The notes below the pieces were generated by a model that saw nothing but the letters and a program-made list of their open reading frames with translations, had not been told where the DNA came from and ran no database searches. From the NCBI RefSeq assembly GCF_033473495.1, contig NC_088936.1:2480001-2544000 (forward strand): a stretch of 64,000 nucleotides of DNA, given 5' to 3'. The position numbers were made by a program, and so were the translations under genes. Positions 1 to 13,212 of this stretch are shown piece after piece. How positions within the stretch are numbered: position 1 is the stretch's first letter; each line of letters opens with the position of its first letter. Source of the stretch: Cercospora beticola (lineage: Eukaryota > Ascomycota > Dothideomycetes > Mycosphaerellales > Mycosphaerellaceae).

Positions 1-3000
1 CTACTTATCGAAGATTACTAACTCTTTCTACTAGAGATAGATAAGTATATTATAGTACTAGATAGCGTAGCTAGCTATAATATAAAAACTTTCTTTAATA
101 ATAGTATAAACTTTTAATTCGTTAATACTTTCTTTATATATAAAATAAACCTAAAAACCTATAACCTAACTATACTCTTAACTCTAGGCCTAGCCGATAG
201 AAGTACTATAGTAAAGAAGATTATATACTATATAGAAATTAATCTAGTACTAGATTTCTATAAAGAAATACTAAGTATTTAAGTTATAGACTTAGACTAT
301 AATATTATTCTTAGTTATAGCTAGTACTATATTTACTAACTACTTATAAACTAGACGACTAGAACGGTTATCTTCTATTACTTATACTATAATATATATA
401 TATATTTAGCTCGACGACCTTAGTACTAGTAATCGGTCGCGCTCTCTATATATAGAATATAGTATACGATTTACTAATACTAGTCTTAGCTAAATTATAG
501 CCTCTATATATTTACTTAGAGTATATTAGTAAGGCGCCTACTAAAGATATCGATATTTAAGAAATAGAAGCTATAGCCTTCGCTATATATATATATATAT
601 AGAGAATAGATATAAAAGTATATATAGTTTATCTAAATCCTCTAGAATTATATTAGTCTAAGAGCTCTTCTAACTTTTATATAGTATATATTCTTAGTAT
701 ATATACTATAATAGAGATAGATAATTCTTATATACTAGTCTACCTCTTTTAACTAGAGTAAGTAGTACGCTCTATATTTTTCGTAGGTAGAAAAGCTCTC
801 GTACTAGTACTCCGGTAGAAAAACCTCCTTATATCTTTATATCTTATAGTAAGCTCTATATAGCCTGCCGCTTCTATAGTTTCTAGTTCTCCTTAGGATA
901 ATTTATATTATCTTAATAGTTTAGATCCTTTATAGTAGTTCTCCTTAGTTATTTCTTATATTATTAGTACTTAGGAGCCCGATCCTCTTACCTACTAGCT
1001 TAGAGACTTAAGCCTATATATATAGTCTTAGTCTCTATACTAGTATCTATATTAATCCTATATCTAACTCTTTCTTACTAGTTCCTAGAGTAGGTATCTC
1101 TCTATATAAATTCTACTTAGATTTTAACCTTCCTTAGTATCTAGTTATATAACCTATATCTAGAGAAATTCTAGTTTTTATAGAATATCTAGAATAGTAG
1201 GTATCTTTATAGGTAGCTCTAAGTATAGTATAGAGTTAGATAGCTTATATTAGATACTCTGCCTTTAGACTTAAAGTTTCTAGAGAGCTCTAAAGTATAG
1301 AGACTAGTCTGCTTTAGAGTCTTCTATTTTAGATAAAAGGCTCCTAGTAGCTAATTATCCTAGTATCTATAGAAGTACTACTATTCCTTTCTTCTATTTC
1401 TACTATCCTTACTCTTTCTTATTAAAGCCTTCCCTTAGATATACTTAGTTCCTCCTTTTTAGCCTATTTAGAGCCTAGGTTACTACTCTAGCTTCTAGAC
1501 CTATAGTAGTATTTACTACCTAGAAGGGCTATCCCGTAGTCGAGTATTAGAATCTTATAGTAGTTATACTACGCTAGCGTCGTCTTCGTATTCTTAGGAG
1601 CTCTCTAATCTTTCTAGGTCGAAATTCTAGACTTTTTCGCCTTCTTCCTATCTCTATAGGTATCTAGCTGCCCTATACTTTACTAGTATAGCCGAAGCTA
1701 TCTATTTCTACCTACGACCGTATAGAGGTATATAATAGGACTTCGTAGGCTATATACTATAATAGTATCTAGATAAGTTCGAAACTAGAATACTACTTTT
1801 ATCTATATAATACTAGTCGAAAAACCTATTACGATATTAATTAATAACTATAAGTAGAGCTTTAAACCTATCTAATTCTCTAATTCTCTAACTATCTATA
1901 CTATAGTAGCTATAGACTATAAGTAGTTTATATAGAATAAGAATAAAAACGAGAATATAACTATAAAGCTACCTAAGAAGTACTCTAACTAGAAGGATCT
2001 TTAAAACTATTATACTATAAACGAGCTTCTACTTTATTAACTAGAATTAGATTATAAAATTAAATTATAACCTAGATCTTCTCTACTCTTTAAGTAACTA
2101 TACCGAATATTACTATAAGAAGATAAAGTAATTAAGAAGTAGATCGATAAATAGCTAGAAAAGAGTATAATCTAATATAGTAACTTACTTATAGCGTCGC
2201 TAGTACTAATTATTAAGAAACCTAATAGAGAGCTACGTATCTATATTAACTATAGAGTACTTAACCTATTAATAGTAAAAAGTAGGTATCCTATACTATT
2301 AATTTAAAATACTCTTAACTATATTAGTAGTAAGAAATAGTTTATAAAGCTCGATATTATTACTACTTTTAACTAACTATAGATTACTAAGAGTAATAAA
2401 TAGAAGACTACTTTTACTACTCGCTATAGTTAATTTAAATACTTAGTTATACTCTTTAGATTATATAACGCCTCTAGTAGTTTCTAGTTATATATTAGCG
2501 ATACTTTATATAAGTATCTTAATAACTTTATATCTATATACTTAGATAACTACTTAATTTTTAGTAATATATATAAAGAATATATTTAGTATATTTAGAG
2601 GGTTCTTAATAAACTCTATACTACTAGATTATAACTCGATATTAATAAGTACGAGTTCTACGTCTATAAAACTAAGTACTTTAGTATAATTATTAGAGAA
2701 TATAGTATCTATATAGATTCTAAGAAAGTTAATACTATTCTTACTTAGTAGACTCTAGCTAATATTAAGAACGTATTATCGTTTCTTAAGTTTACTAACT
2801 TCTATTATCGCTTTATTTATAGTTTCTCGAAGATCGCTTTACTTTTAACTAGACTTATATATACTAAAACTAACGCTATAAGATAGTACTAGAGTTTAGA
2901 AAAATAATAGGTATTTAAGTAAATAAAGAAAGCGTTTATAGAAGTATAGATCTTAATATACTTTATTCCTAGTAGAGAAATAATCTTAGAAACTAATACT

Positions 3001-3061
3001 TCTAACTATATTACTATAGCTATTTTCTTATAATATAATAAGGCTAGAATTCTTTACCTAA
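1..3061 (+). mobile_element. Gypsy (chromovirus-like) retrotransposon, 5' pol part, RIP-degraded
   Basis: Part of a Ty3/Gypsy pol polyprotein. A protease-like end (DLDYNIIL, about 287-320) is followed after an insertion by reverse transcriptase. RT landmarks are ELRIYINYRVLN at 2230-2266 (pre-RIP LRFCVDYRGLN type), a PFGL..APASF-like block near 2445-2485, and IYLDNYLIFS at 2533-2568 (pre-RIP YLDDILIFS). RNase H starts near 2985. The frame breaks at 3061, where a Copia element is inserted, and resumes at 13213. A second insertion occupies 715-1750. The 5' LTR and gag lie outside the window. All stops seen are TAG/TAA. Confidence 0.85.
715..1750 (-). mobile_element. ATCT-tailed truncated retroelement, copy 1
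   Basis: A 1036-bp insertion in the Gypsy pol frame. It is bounded by a perfect 15-bp direct repeat, tatatactataatag, at 700-714 and 1751-1765. On the minus strand it ends in ataagaattatctatct, a tail of ATCT units. A long variable target duplication plus a short-repeat tail is typical of LINE-type, target-primed insertion, here 5'-truncated. The 3' part matches copies at 17541 and 50190. The coding content is not recognised (minus strand rich in K/E/R codons near 1400-1650), so assignment to a LINE rests on the ends only. Confidence 0.7.
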
Positions 3062-3291
3062 TATTAGAAAGTATAGTCTAGTTAGATATTCTAAGAGACA
3101 CTTTAGAGATTAGAATTAGGTAATATAGGTTATATAATACTAGGTTATATAACTTAGCTAATACTTATCTTAGGAGTAAGATATAACCTATAACTAACTA
3201 ATATAATTAATTCGGTTAGTTCCTACTTATTATCTCTACTTCTACTACGTTATACCTATCCGATAAGTGCCTACGAGAATATAATTTAAGA
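3062..3291 (+). repeat. 5' LTR of Copia element 1
   Basis: 230-bp direct repeat of 12978-13207 and of the two LTRs at 54709 and 60609. It begins tattagaaag and ends aatttaaga. The TA start is what RIP makes of a canonical TG. Confidence 0.93.
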
Positions 3292-3311
3292 GGTTATAAG
3301 CCTAGGTTTAT
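3292..3311 (+). promoter_or_regulatory. Primer-binding site, internal initiator-tRNA-Met (half-tRNA) type
   Basis: Directly after the LTR the sequence reads ggttataagcctaggttt. In the second copy (54939) it is ggttataagcccgggttt. Undoing one G-to-A gives GGTTATGAGCC, the complement of the anticodon arm of tRNA-Met (GGCTCATAACC). Priming from an internal cut of initiator tRNA-Met is the known Copia mechanism. Base identity of the tRNA is inferred. Confidence 0.65.
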
Positions 3312-5399
3312 AGAGAGGCTCTAAGTAGAAAGAGTTAGCCTTCTTATCCTTAAAGTAATACGTATTACCTCTTATAGGACCTATAGTATTAACTAGATAG
3401 AGAAGCAGGAAAAGAGTATAAGAGAGACTAGAGGCATATCCTATCTATACTACCTTAAAGCTTTAGAAGATCCTAGTTATAAGCTAGAAGTCTCTAAAGG
3501 GCAGATAAGATAGAGAAAAGCCTAGTAAAGTATACTCTACTTTAAAAGAGAGGTATACTAAAGGAGTATAAAGAGGAAAGGATTAGCCTTAGACTATAGT
3601 ACCTAAGTAGATAAGACTAGGCCTAAGTACTAAGTACTACTAATACCTTAGAACTAGCTAGTAGTACTCTTCTAAGAAAGTAGATCTTTTAGAGGTTCTC
3701 TACCTAAGAACCTAACTAACTCCTCTAAGAGAGAAGAGTCCTTAGATACCTTAGCTAAGAGAGAAGAGTCTTAGTAACTAGAGAAGGCAGAAATCTAGAA
3801 GCTACTAATTAGATTAAAAGAGCTTATATTTCTAGAGTTTAGATTTATTTATTTAATTTTGTAAAAATAGATTTAATAAGTAGAATTAGAAAGAAAAGAG
3901 CTATACTAGTACTAAGTAAGGAGAATTAGAGATAATAGTTTAGTCTACTATAGGACTATTTTAAGTTAAAGGATATATTTTAGGTTATCTTAGAACTAAT
4001 ATCTAACTTATCTATTAAGTTATTACTATCTATCTTTAGCCTAAGATATTTAAGAAATAACCTAATATAGGTTAAGGCTAATATAACTACTAGGTATAAG
4101 ATAATAATTGCCTATTAGAAGATAACTAGGAAGAGGTCCTTAAGGAGAGATAAGCTTTAAAGATATAGGAGAAGATAAGAGCTAAGTATAGTAAGGTATA
4201 TACTATATATATAATAGTATATATCTAGAAGTTTATAAACTTTTAGATAACTAAGGATATAATAATTAGAAAAGTATAGGTATAGCTAGCTAGTATAGTA
4301 AGAAGGATTATAGAAGTAGACTCTTAGGAAGTATACTATAAGGAACTAGAGAGGAGACTTAAGTATCTCCTTAATAGCTTACTTAAAGTATACTAAAGCA
4401 TAAAGGATATAATCCTTACCTAGTAGTCTATAGTATATAAAAGTATACTATAGCTACTAGAATCCTATAAAGCTAGACTAAACTAGTCCTAAGAAATAGT
4501 AATATTTACTAAGAGTAGAGGTATATAATATATAAAGCTAAAATACTACCTTTATAGAGAAGAGCATTTTAGAGGTATTACTAAGTATCTATACCTTAAT
4601 AAAGCTAAGAGAACTATTAACTTAAGATAGGCTAATAGAGTAGAGAAGAGAAGATTACTACCTAGAGAGAGTATCTTTAGGAGGAGATCTTTACTAGATA
4701 GAGAAGTATTAAAAGAAATAGTAAAGAAACTTAACCTAAAAGTCTAATTCCTTAAGAAGAGATAAAGCTTAAAGAAGTTTTCTAAGAAAGTATATACTAT
4801 CTAAGAAGATATAGAACCTTCTATAGTATCTAAAGTATTCTAATCTCTATTAGAGAATAATAATATTAATAAAGTTATATACTTAACTATAGAAGCAAAA
4901 GGCAAGTATATACTATTAAAATAGCTACTTAACTCCTATACTTTATTATATATAACTAACTAAGAATTACTTTTTAGAGAACTAAAACCTCTTTAAAGGA
5001 AAAAGTAGATTAAGGTTAGGAGAGGCTATCTAATAGCTATATATATAGGAAACGTAGTAATAGATAGAAAAAGAGGAAAATAGATTATTCTTAAGAATAT
5101 TCTCTTCGTATCTAGCCTAGAAGTAAATCTTGTTTCTTAGAGCTAATTTAGCTAGTAGTATAGTATTTAACTACTAAAATTTATACTTATTTTATTATCT
5201 AGGAAACTAGTTATCTAGATAAAACTATTAGAAGGAGTACTATTTATTAAGGAGGAAATATAAATAGCAAAGACGAAGCAACTACTAGCGATAGCTAGTA
5301 AACTAAAGAGATAGATAGGAGAGCTTCTAGCGATAGTAGTAAGGGAATAGGCGGTTAACTAAGGCCTCCGCCGGCGACGCTAAAGGTTACTCCGAAGAG

Positions 5400-6465
5400 C
5401 GTAACGCGCTCTATAAACCTAGTAACTACTATACTAATATACTAGATATAAATAGACCTAATAGATAAACTTAATAGAGCTAGATAGGTCCTCGAGACTA
5501 AAACCTCCTTACTTAAGGACTCTATTCTCTCTATCTTCTACGACGCGTACGAAGTCGCGTCTCTACTCCTCCTCTACTTTACTTAGAGCGACCGAATCGA
5601 CTAGCTTACTAAAGAGGTAAGCAAACTCGCCGCTATAATACGTACGGCGACCCTAAAGACTACCTCTTCTATAACTATCGAAAGAGAATAGGATACGTAC
5701 TATATACCTATAGTTAGCTATATAACTATAATCTAAGTACTAGAAGGAAAGGAATACGAAGCTCTAAAGGAGAGGTCCTATACGGATATTCTTAAGAGTA
5801 TTAAAACTACGAGTAGTAACGTAGTCGGAGTCTAGAAAACTCGCGAAGAGGTAAGAGTATTCGCTACTAGCGAAGCTAGCCTAAAGGAACTAGAAAAAGA
5901 TAAAAAGTAGATAATAGTTTGCTTTAGGAAGTCGGTAAGAATAGAGAAGAGTAGCTTCTAGCTACTAGTATACGACGTACCGATAACTAGTATATAAATA
6001 AACGCAAACGATACGATCGTATAGTTTATCTAAAGTAATAGGACACTATACTCTAGCTTAGTTATCGAATAGGTATTCTTCCTAAAAGGTCTAGCCTATA
6101 GAGTAGGTAGGAAGACGACGAGTATAGTTATCGAAGTAAATAATATCGAAACGGCTAGGGAAATCCGCCTACGAGGCATTACCTATAAGAGGTACTTCCG
6201 GACGGTCGAACTATACTCCTCGAAGTATAAACCTACGTAATATAGGAAATATATATAATAGAGCTATATCGAGAAGTACTATAAGGCAGAAGTAGAGTAT
6301 AGGAAGTATATAGAGAAATACGAGATAAGTATATATATAGCTAGTAGTAATAAGTATACTAACTATAGAGAGAAATATGCGGTATAGTAGTTAGAATACT
6401 AGGTAAGATAGATATAGAAGAAGAAGGCATAGAGAGCCTATATTGCGCTATATAATATCCTCGAC
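5400..6465 (+). pseudogene. LINE 1 ORF1, gag-like RNA-binding protein, RIP-degraded
   Basis: The recognisable segment is SIVIEVNNIETAREIRL followed by RGITYKR near 6120-6190. This is the conserved core found in Tad/Cgt-type LINE ORF1 proteins, where a hydrophobic strand precedes an ANxxIxxG(L/I) motif. It coats the element RNA for retrotransposition. The Cys-rich knuckle that normally follows can only be guessed, because Cys codons have become Tyr (TGY to TAY). The frame is full of TAG/TAA and non-functional. Confidence 0.7.
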
Positions 6466-6839
6466 TAAATAATAATAGAGATAAGCCTAATAATAGAGAG
6501 GATAGGCCTACTACTACCTCTACCGCTACTACTAGTACCTATATATAATACGGAGGACAAGCGCCTAAGAGCAGAGTCCCCGATAGATATAATACCGGCT
6601 AGGCGAGAGCTAGAGAGGCCGAGGAACGCAGACATTATATAGATAGTAAGAGACCGTAGCTAGAGTAAGATTACGAGCTTTATAGGAGGCGACGACTATA
6701 CTTTCGACGTACGTATCCTCCTCTCTAGCGCGCCTAAAGCCTTATAATATATAATACCGGCCGAGAACCTAATAGACGATAATATAGCAGACGATAATAA
6801 ATAATATACCTACTCTTACTATCCTATAGTATAATATAA

Positions 6840-9800
6840 ACTATAGTAGAAACAAGGTAATAATTCTCTTCCTATAGGTACTCGACCCGAAGAGATACTA
6901 TATAGTCGCTATCTAAGAACCTTAGATTAATCCTTCTACGAAACTAATATCCTAAACACCGGAGTACTATTATATTATCTCCGGATTAGGAACTATAAGA
7001 ACGTATATATATATCTCTAAAGAAATCGACCTCTAGACGTAGAAAGCTATAATAGTAGAAGACGATATCGTTATAGTTATAGTCGAAATATACTATAGAA
7101 GCATAGTAGTCCTTAACTACTATAATCTACTATAACTAATAGAGGGCCGCGAAGAGAGGACGCTCCTAACTATTAGGAGACTCCTCGAGGATAAATAGTA
7201 GTTTATAATAGTTAGAGACTTTAACCTATACTACCCGGACTAGTTAGAAGGCAACTCTCGACTATACCGGATAGCGTTAAAGCTAAGAGCTATTATAGAA
7301 ACTAACGACGTATAACTAGCTATACCTAAGGGACTTATTACTTAGGAATCCTTAAGAAGCCGATAGATACTAGATCTCTCGTAGGTTAGTAGAGATATAT
7401 TCCTTAGCCTTACCTAGTATAAGATAGAAAAGGAACTAGATTATAGCTCCGACTACCGGCCTATAGCTACCGAACTCCTTCTATCCTATAAGTATATCTA
7501 ACGTAAGCTACGCCTATAATAGAAGAAAGCCGACTAGGAAGAGATTAGAGAAGATATAAGAGCGACTATAGACGAAATTACTACCCGACGCCTAGACTCT
7601 ACGACAGATATTAGCCGGATAGCTATCGACCTAACTACTATAATTACGCTTATAATCCGAGCAAAAGTACCGGTCGCAAAACTCTTACTATACGCTACTA
7701 TATAGTAGACTATAGAATATAGCCGCCTTACGAAATAGGCCTACCGGATAAAGCGAGTATAGCGAAGGAGCGGGTACGTTCTTAACTACGTCCTATACTA
7801 AAAGGCCGAGAACGAAAAAAAAAGACAAATTCGACGCGATATAATATAAGTATAGCGAGAGACTATCCGAGAAGTTATAGCTAATAATAGCAAAGTATAG
7901 AAACTAGCGAAATAGGCGAGATAACCGAAATAAGCTACCCTCCTCTAATTCTCTTCTATTCGATTCTAAAGTAGCTACCTATAAGATAGCAATAAGAGCA
8001 AAGTAAGGGCTCTAGCGGTATACTTCTTCCCGCTACTAGTTAACGCAGACCTAAGTAATATCTAGCTAGTTTAAACTCTAATAATCTCTATCGACTAAGA
8101 GATTATAATAGAAGACGTACTTAAGGCGATAAAACGACTCTCGAAAAACAAAGCACTTAGCCCGGATATAATCCCGAACGAACTCCTTAAGGCATATACT
8201 AGTACGCTCGCCCTAGCTCTATCTAATGTCTTCTCTATATATACGAGACTAGGCTTCTACCTCGAAACGTAGAAAGACTTAACTATAGTAGTTCTACGAA
8301 AGCTCTAAAAACCGGACTATATAGAGGCTAAGTTATACCGACCGATCGCCCTACTTAATACGATAGTAAAGCTCCTTAAAGCTATTATAGCTCGATATAT
8401 ATTAGCTATTACGGAAGAAAGAGACCTACTCCTAGTAATATAGATAGGAGCCCGACTAAACCGCTCTACTCTATCTATACTAGAGTTAATAACCGAATAG
8501 ATCTATATAGCGTAGAGCTGCCCGAAGCCGAAGGTAGTATTAATACTCTGCCTAAATATCTCTAGCGCCTTCGATAAAGTCTTATACGACTGCCTTATTT
8601 ATATCCTATACTAGAAAGAATTCCTACTATAGCTAATATACTTCGTTACGTTATTCCTTACGGACTATACGACGAGCCTCCGACTCGGCAACGCTATAAG
8701 TAGCAAATAAGTAATAATAATAGGAATCCTATAGGGGTCTACTCTATTACTAATCCTATTCCTATTTTTTGCGTCCGAACTCCTCCTATAGCTAGAAAGT
8801 AGAGAGACGATAGAGATAGGGTTCGTTAACGATATAGGAATACTAGTAGTCGGTACTACGACCGAGAGAAACTATAAAAGGCTAGAACGGGCCTATAAGA
8901 AGTATTATACCTAGGCCGAGCGATACGGAGCTAAGTTTGCTCCCGATAAATACTAGCTAATCTACTTTATAAGGAAGAGAAAATAGAACAAAATAGCAAA
9001 GGTTACGATCGTAGAGTTTAATAGCGAACTAGTAGAATTACTACGCTTTCTAGAGGTCTAGGTAGACTCGAAGCTTAACTAGAAGGCGAATATAGAGGCT
9101 ACTATATAAAAGGTAAGGGCGACTACTAAGGTACTATAAGGACTCTCGTAGTCTATATAGGGAGCCGACCTACTCTATATAAAACAAATATATAATATAA
9201 TTATACGAACTACGCTTATATATAGCGGACCGGTATAGGCGATATAATAGCGAACGAACGTATAACTCTTCGAAGTCGCCTAGAATATTAACCTACGCCG
9301 AATCGCCGGAGCCTACTATACTATACTAGTAGACGCGCTATGCCGCAAAATAGGCACTCTACTAATTAAAGACTACCTATACGAGAAGACGTTCCGATAT
9401 ATCTAGAAGATAGAAAACCTAATAGTAACGGGACATATATAGCGTTAGTACTATAAGATTAGAAACTCGTACTACCGATAATATATAGAAGATCTCCTCT
9501 AAATAAGTAATACTTAACTCGGCTATAATATATAGGAAGAAGTACGGCCTAACGAAGTATAGAATAGATACGATACCCGATACCTCTAGTAGAAGGAAAG
9601 CTAGAGAACTATAGTAGCCTAACGACGAAAGACAGACCTATAGGCGCCCCCTATATAGTATATATAGACGAGAGGAGACGATAACCGATACCGGAAATAT
9701 AAAGAGCTCTCCCGCTCTAAGAGTACGGCTATAATACTACTCCGAATAGAGTATATCGGGCTTAATATATACCTATATATAAGGAATGTCCTAGAGTTCG

Positions 9801-10170
9801 ATAGCCTAGTATATAAGTACGAAGTAAGACGATAAATAGGGAAATATATTCTGCTCTAGTATTCGAATATAGTATAGAGCAGGAACGAGTTTATCCGATT
9901 AATAGAGAGTATAAATATATAGACTATACTATTAACTACGAGAGGGATAAAACTAGTAGTATAACGCCTAATAGTACTTAAGTACCTCTAATAGTTCGTA
10001 TAGGCAGAGGTAGAGCCGACGATAGAGTAGAGATAAGGGAGAGAAGTAGAGAAAGAAAAGAAAGAGGAGAGCCTAGACCTAAGAGGGAATAGGTACTCGA
10101 GGATCGCTAATCTATAATCGTATATAACGATAACTCGATACCTAAAGGCGCCGTAACGGGTACGATATAC
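6840..10170 (+). pseudogene. LINE 1 ORF2, endonuclease and reverse transcriptase, RIP-degraded
   Basis: Motifs appear in the order expected for a Tad-clade LINE. The apurinic-type endonuclease has IVRDFNLYYPD at 7209-7243 (pre-RIP VGDFNLHHPD). Reverse transcriptase has NKALSPDIIPNELL near 8150-8190, SYRPIALLNTIVKLL near 8335-8380, LCLNISSAFDKV near 8550-8585 and the catalytic FVNDIGILVV near 8823-8855 (pre-RIP FVDDIGIL). A distal RKYKELSRSKSTA block near 9690-9730 precedes the usual C-terminal Cys/His region (9790-9880). Every motif is damaged only by C/T or G/A type changes. Confidence 0.88.
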
Positions 10171-12977
10171 GAAGTAAACGGAAGATAGGTTTTTATATCG
10201 CGAGACTTTTCGCTCTCTAGATAAAGATATATAGATAGCTCTACGTAGACCTAGATAGGAGCCGGTTTAGGAATATAAGACTTTATCTATCTATCTATAT
10301 AGATCCTAAGTCCTAGCTAGCTAGAATAAAATTAAACAAACTAATAAATAGAGGCAAAGATACTATATTTATTAGGTATATTCCTAATACTACTAAAATA
10401 TAGCTCTTCTAAGAGTCTAATATAAAGGCTATTAAAGCCTATAGTACTACTACTTAGTTTAAGTATAAGAAAGGAGGAAATATAGAGCTAAATATTCCTA
10501 AGCTTAATTAAGTAAGTAGTATACCTATTAGAAACCTAGTTAGCAGACCTCTAAAGAAGCTAATAGTAGTTATACCTTCTATAGCTACTATACCTATAGC
10601 TATAGTAACTAAACCTATAGGTCCTAACTAAATACTCTTTATATAGTTACTACTTCTACTAAAGGATAAGAAGGAGTACTAGAGGATAGAGAATCTAGAA
10701 GAAGAAAACTCTAGAGAACTATAACTCTAGTAGGAGAAAAGTAGAACTACTAAACTACCTAAGTTAAGCTAGGAAATTAATAGATAAGCTAGTCCTAGTA
10801 CTAGTAGGAGACTATATTTAAAAGCAAAAGGATTAACTATTATATAGTAGGACTTATAAGGATATAAGGATTAGGAGAGGAACTAAGACTAAACTTATAG
10901 CTAAAAGAGAAGGAGATCTATTTTAGATAAAGGACTAGGCCTAGAGCTAAAAGCTTATAGTATAGTAATAAGACAAGTGCTTTAAAAGAGATAGAGAGAA
11001 TATAGATAGAAGAAGGAGCTAAGTACTAAGTACTATAGAGCATTCCTTAGCTAAGTCTAAGGCTAAGAATAGAAGTAGATTTAGGAAGCCCTATTAGAGG
11101 TTTAAGAATCTATATTTATAGCAATTGCCTTTTAAGTCTCTATATAGAGACAAGAGGTGCCTATTCTAAAGTCCTATAAAGAAGCAATTTAGGATCCTAA
11201 ATAGAAATATATATAGGAGGATATAGTCTAAAAGGAACTAACTATATTAAGAAGTAATAATACTTAGATAGAGGTTATTCTACCTAAAGGAGCAAACCTT
11301 ATTATATCTAAGTAGGTATTTAATATAAAGAGATTAATTAGTAGAGCTATTAAGAAGTTTAAAGTAAGACTAGTTATAAGAGGTTTCTCTTAGAAGTTTA
11401 GAGTTAATTTCTAAGAGACCTTTATACTAATAGTTAGGTATAATATCTTAAGAGTATTTATAGCTATAGTTTATAAGAAGGATCTAGAACTTTACTAAGT
11501 AGATATAAATAATATATTTACTAAGAGTAAGCTTTAGGAAGAAATCTTTATAATTCTACCTTTAGGAGTTAAGATTCTACCTAATATAGTCCTATAAATC
11601 CTAAGAAGCCTATATAGACTAAAGCAAGTAGTAAGAGACTAGAACAAACTCTATATCTTAAAGTTAAAACAAATTAGGTTTATATAATTAGAAGTAGACC
11701 TATATCTTCTTATCTACTAGGAAAGGAATATTCTAATCCTAACCTATATAGATAATATTCTAATTATAGTACTAAAGCTAGAAGATATACTTTAGTTTAA
11801 GGAATAGCTAGGCAAAGTATTTAAGATTAAGGATCTTAGAGAACTAGAGAAAATCCTTAGGATAAGGTTAATAAGAGATAGATAAGCTAGGATTCTAAAG
11901 CTTAGTTAGGAACACTTTATCTAGGAGAACTTTATAAAGCTAGGAATAACTAAGTAGATAGCTAACCTAACTCTCTTACTAATAAACAGTTATAATAGCC
12001 TAAAACTAATAGGCTTATATAATAAGAGAGAGAACAAGATAGAGTACTAAAGCTAAACTAGTACCTAGATATAGCCTATAGTTATAATAAGACTAGATAT
12101 TGCTTTCTCTCTTAGAAGGTTAAGCTTATATATCTTAGACCCGACTAAGAGGTATATATAAGCTCTAAAGAAACTAGCAAGATACCTAAGGTTATTCTAA
12201 GACTTAGGATTAATATTTAGAAGAAATAGAGGAAGCCTAATAGGATATTTAGACTCTAACTATATAATAGACAAAGTAGATAGAGTCTTAATCCTTAGGA
12301 GTATCTTCTTCCTTTATAGAGCTCTAGTTTCTTAGATAAGTAGGAAGCAAAAGTCTATTATAATATTAATAATAGAAGCTAAGTATATAGCTATAAATAT
12401 ATATATAAAGCAATCTTAGTTCCTAGTAGTACTCTTAGTAGAGATAGACTATATAGAGTTAGTAGGAGAATACCTATTCTAACTAACTATAAAAGTATAT
12501 TCTAATATAGTAAAAGAGCTAAGGCTAGTACAAATTATAGGAGATAACTAAGTAGCTTTAACTCTTATTAAGGATATATATACCTATAAGAGATCTAAAT
12601 ATATTAATATTATATATAACTATATTAGATATCTCTAGTAGCAGAGGAAGGTTATAGTAGAATATATTCTAATAAAAGAGATAGTTACTAATAGCCTAAC
12701 TAAACTAAAGAATAGGCTATAGTTTTAGGAGTTTATAAGATAACTCTAACTTATATAAGGAAAGGCAAAAGATTCTAGGCCTAATAAGATTAGTTCTAAG
12801 CAGAGGAATAAGATATATAAATAGAAGAAAGTAACTAGAAAACCTACCGCTAGAGTTTTTAGTTAGAAACTCTATCGATAGGGTTTTTAGTCGTTTTAAT
12901 CTAATTCGTATAGCTATATATAGAGATAGACTTAAATATAAGAAGGCAGGCAGAAGACTACCTAGCCTAAGTAGGAG

Positions 12978-13207
12978 TATTAGAAAGTATAGTCTAGTTA
13001 GATATTCTAAGAGACACTTTAGGGATTAGAATTAGGTAATATAGGTTATATAATACTAGGTTATATAACTTAGCTAATACTTATCTTAGGAGTAAGATAT
13101 AACCTATAACTAACTAATATAATTAATTCGGTTAGTTCCTACTTATTATCTCTACTTCTACTATATTATACCTATCCGACGAGTGCCTACGAGAATATAA
13201 TTTAAGA
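12978..13207 (+). repeat. 3' LTR of Copia element 1
   Basis: 230 bp, direct copy of 3062-3291 with a few C/T and G/A differences. A purine-rich aagtaggag lies immediately upstream as polypurine tract. The 3' target duplication tctaa follows at 13208-13212. Confidence 0.93.
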
Positions 13208-13212
13208 TCTAA

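Larger units (their letters stand above)
5255..10299 (+). mobile_element. Tad-type LINE 1 inside Copia element 1, ATCT-tailed
   Basis: Non-LTR retrotransposon between the two halves of Copia element 1. It carries ORF1 (gag-like) and ORF2 (endonuclease-RT-C-terminal domain), both RIP-degraded, and ends in an ATCT repeat (ttatctatctatctat, about 10283-10299). Alignment by eye with the intact Copia at 54709-60838 shows Copia sequence stopping after 5254 and resuming at tatatagatcctaag, so about 812 bp of Copia (equivalent of 56933-57744, the integrase core) are missing. No clean target duplication is visible. Either the insertion deleted the target or it landed in a deleted copy. Confidence 0.88.
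3062..13207 (+). mobile_element. Copia element 1, complete ends, interrupted by a LINE
   Basis: LTR retrotransposon with two 230-bp LTRs (3062-3291, 12978-13207). A 5-bp target duplication, cctaa at 3057-3061 and tctaa at 13208-13212, differs by one RIP-type C/T. Gag with a zinc-knuckle-like C-x2-C...H segment lies near 4530-4580, a Copia protease WLLDS-like block near 4920-4965, RT near 11490-11770 (YxVDINNIFTK; LYRLKQV; LTYIDNILI) and RNase H near 12240-12400 (ISRKQKSII; EAKYIAI). The integrase core is absent: the sequence jumps from the pre-integrase region at 5254 into a LINE and resumes at about 10299 past the integrase. It sits inside Gypsy RNase H. Confidence 0.93.
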
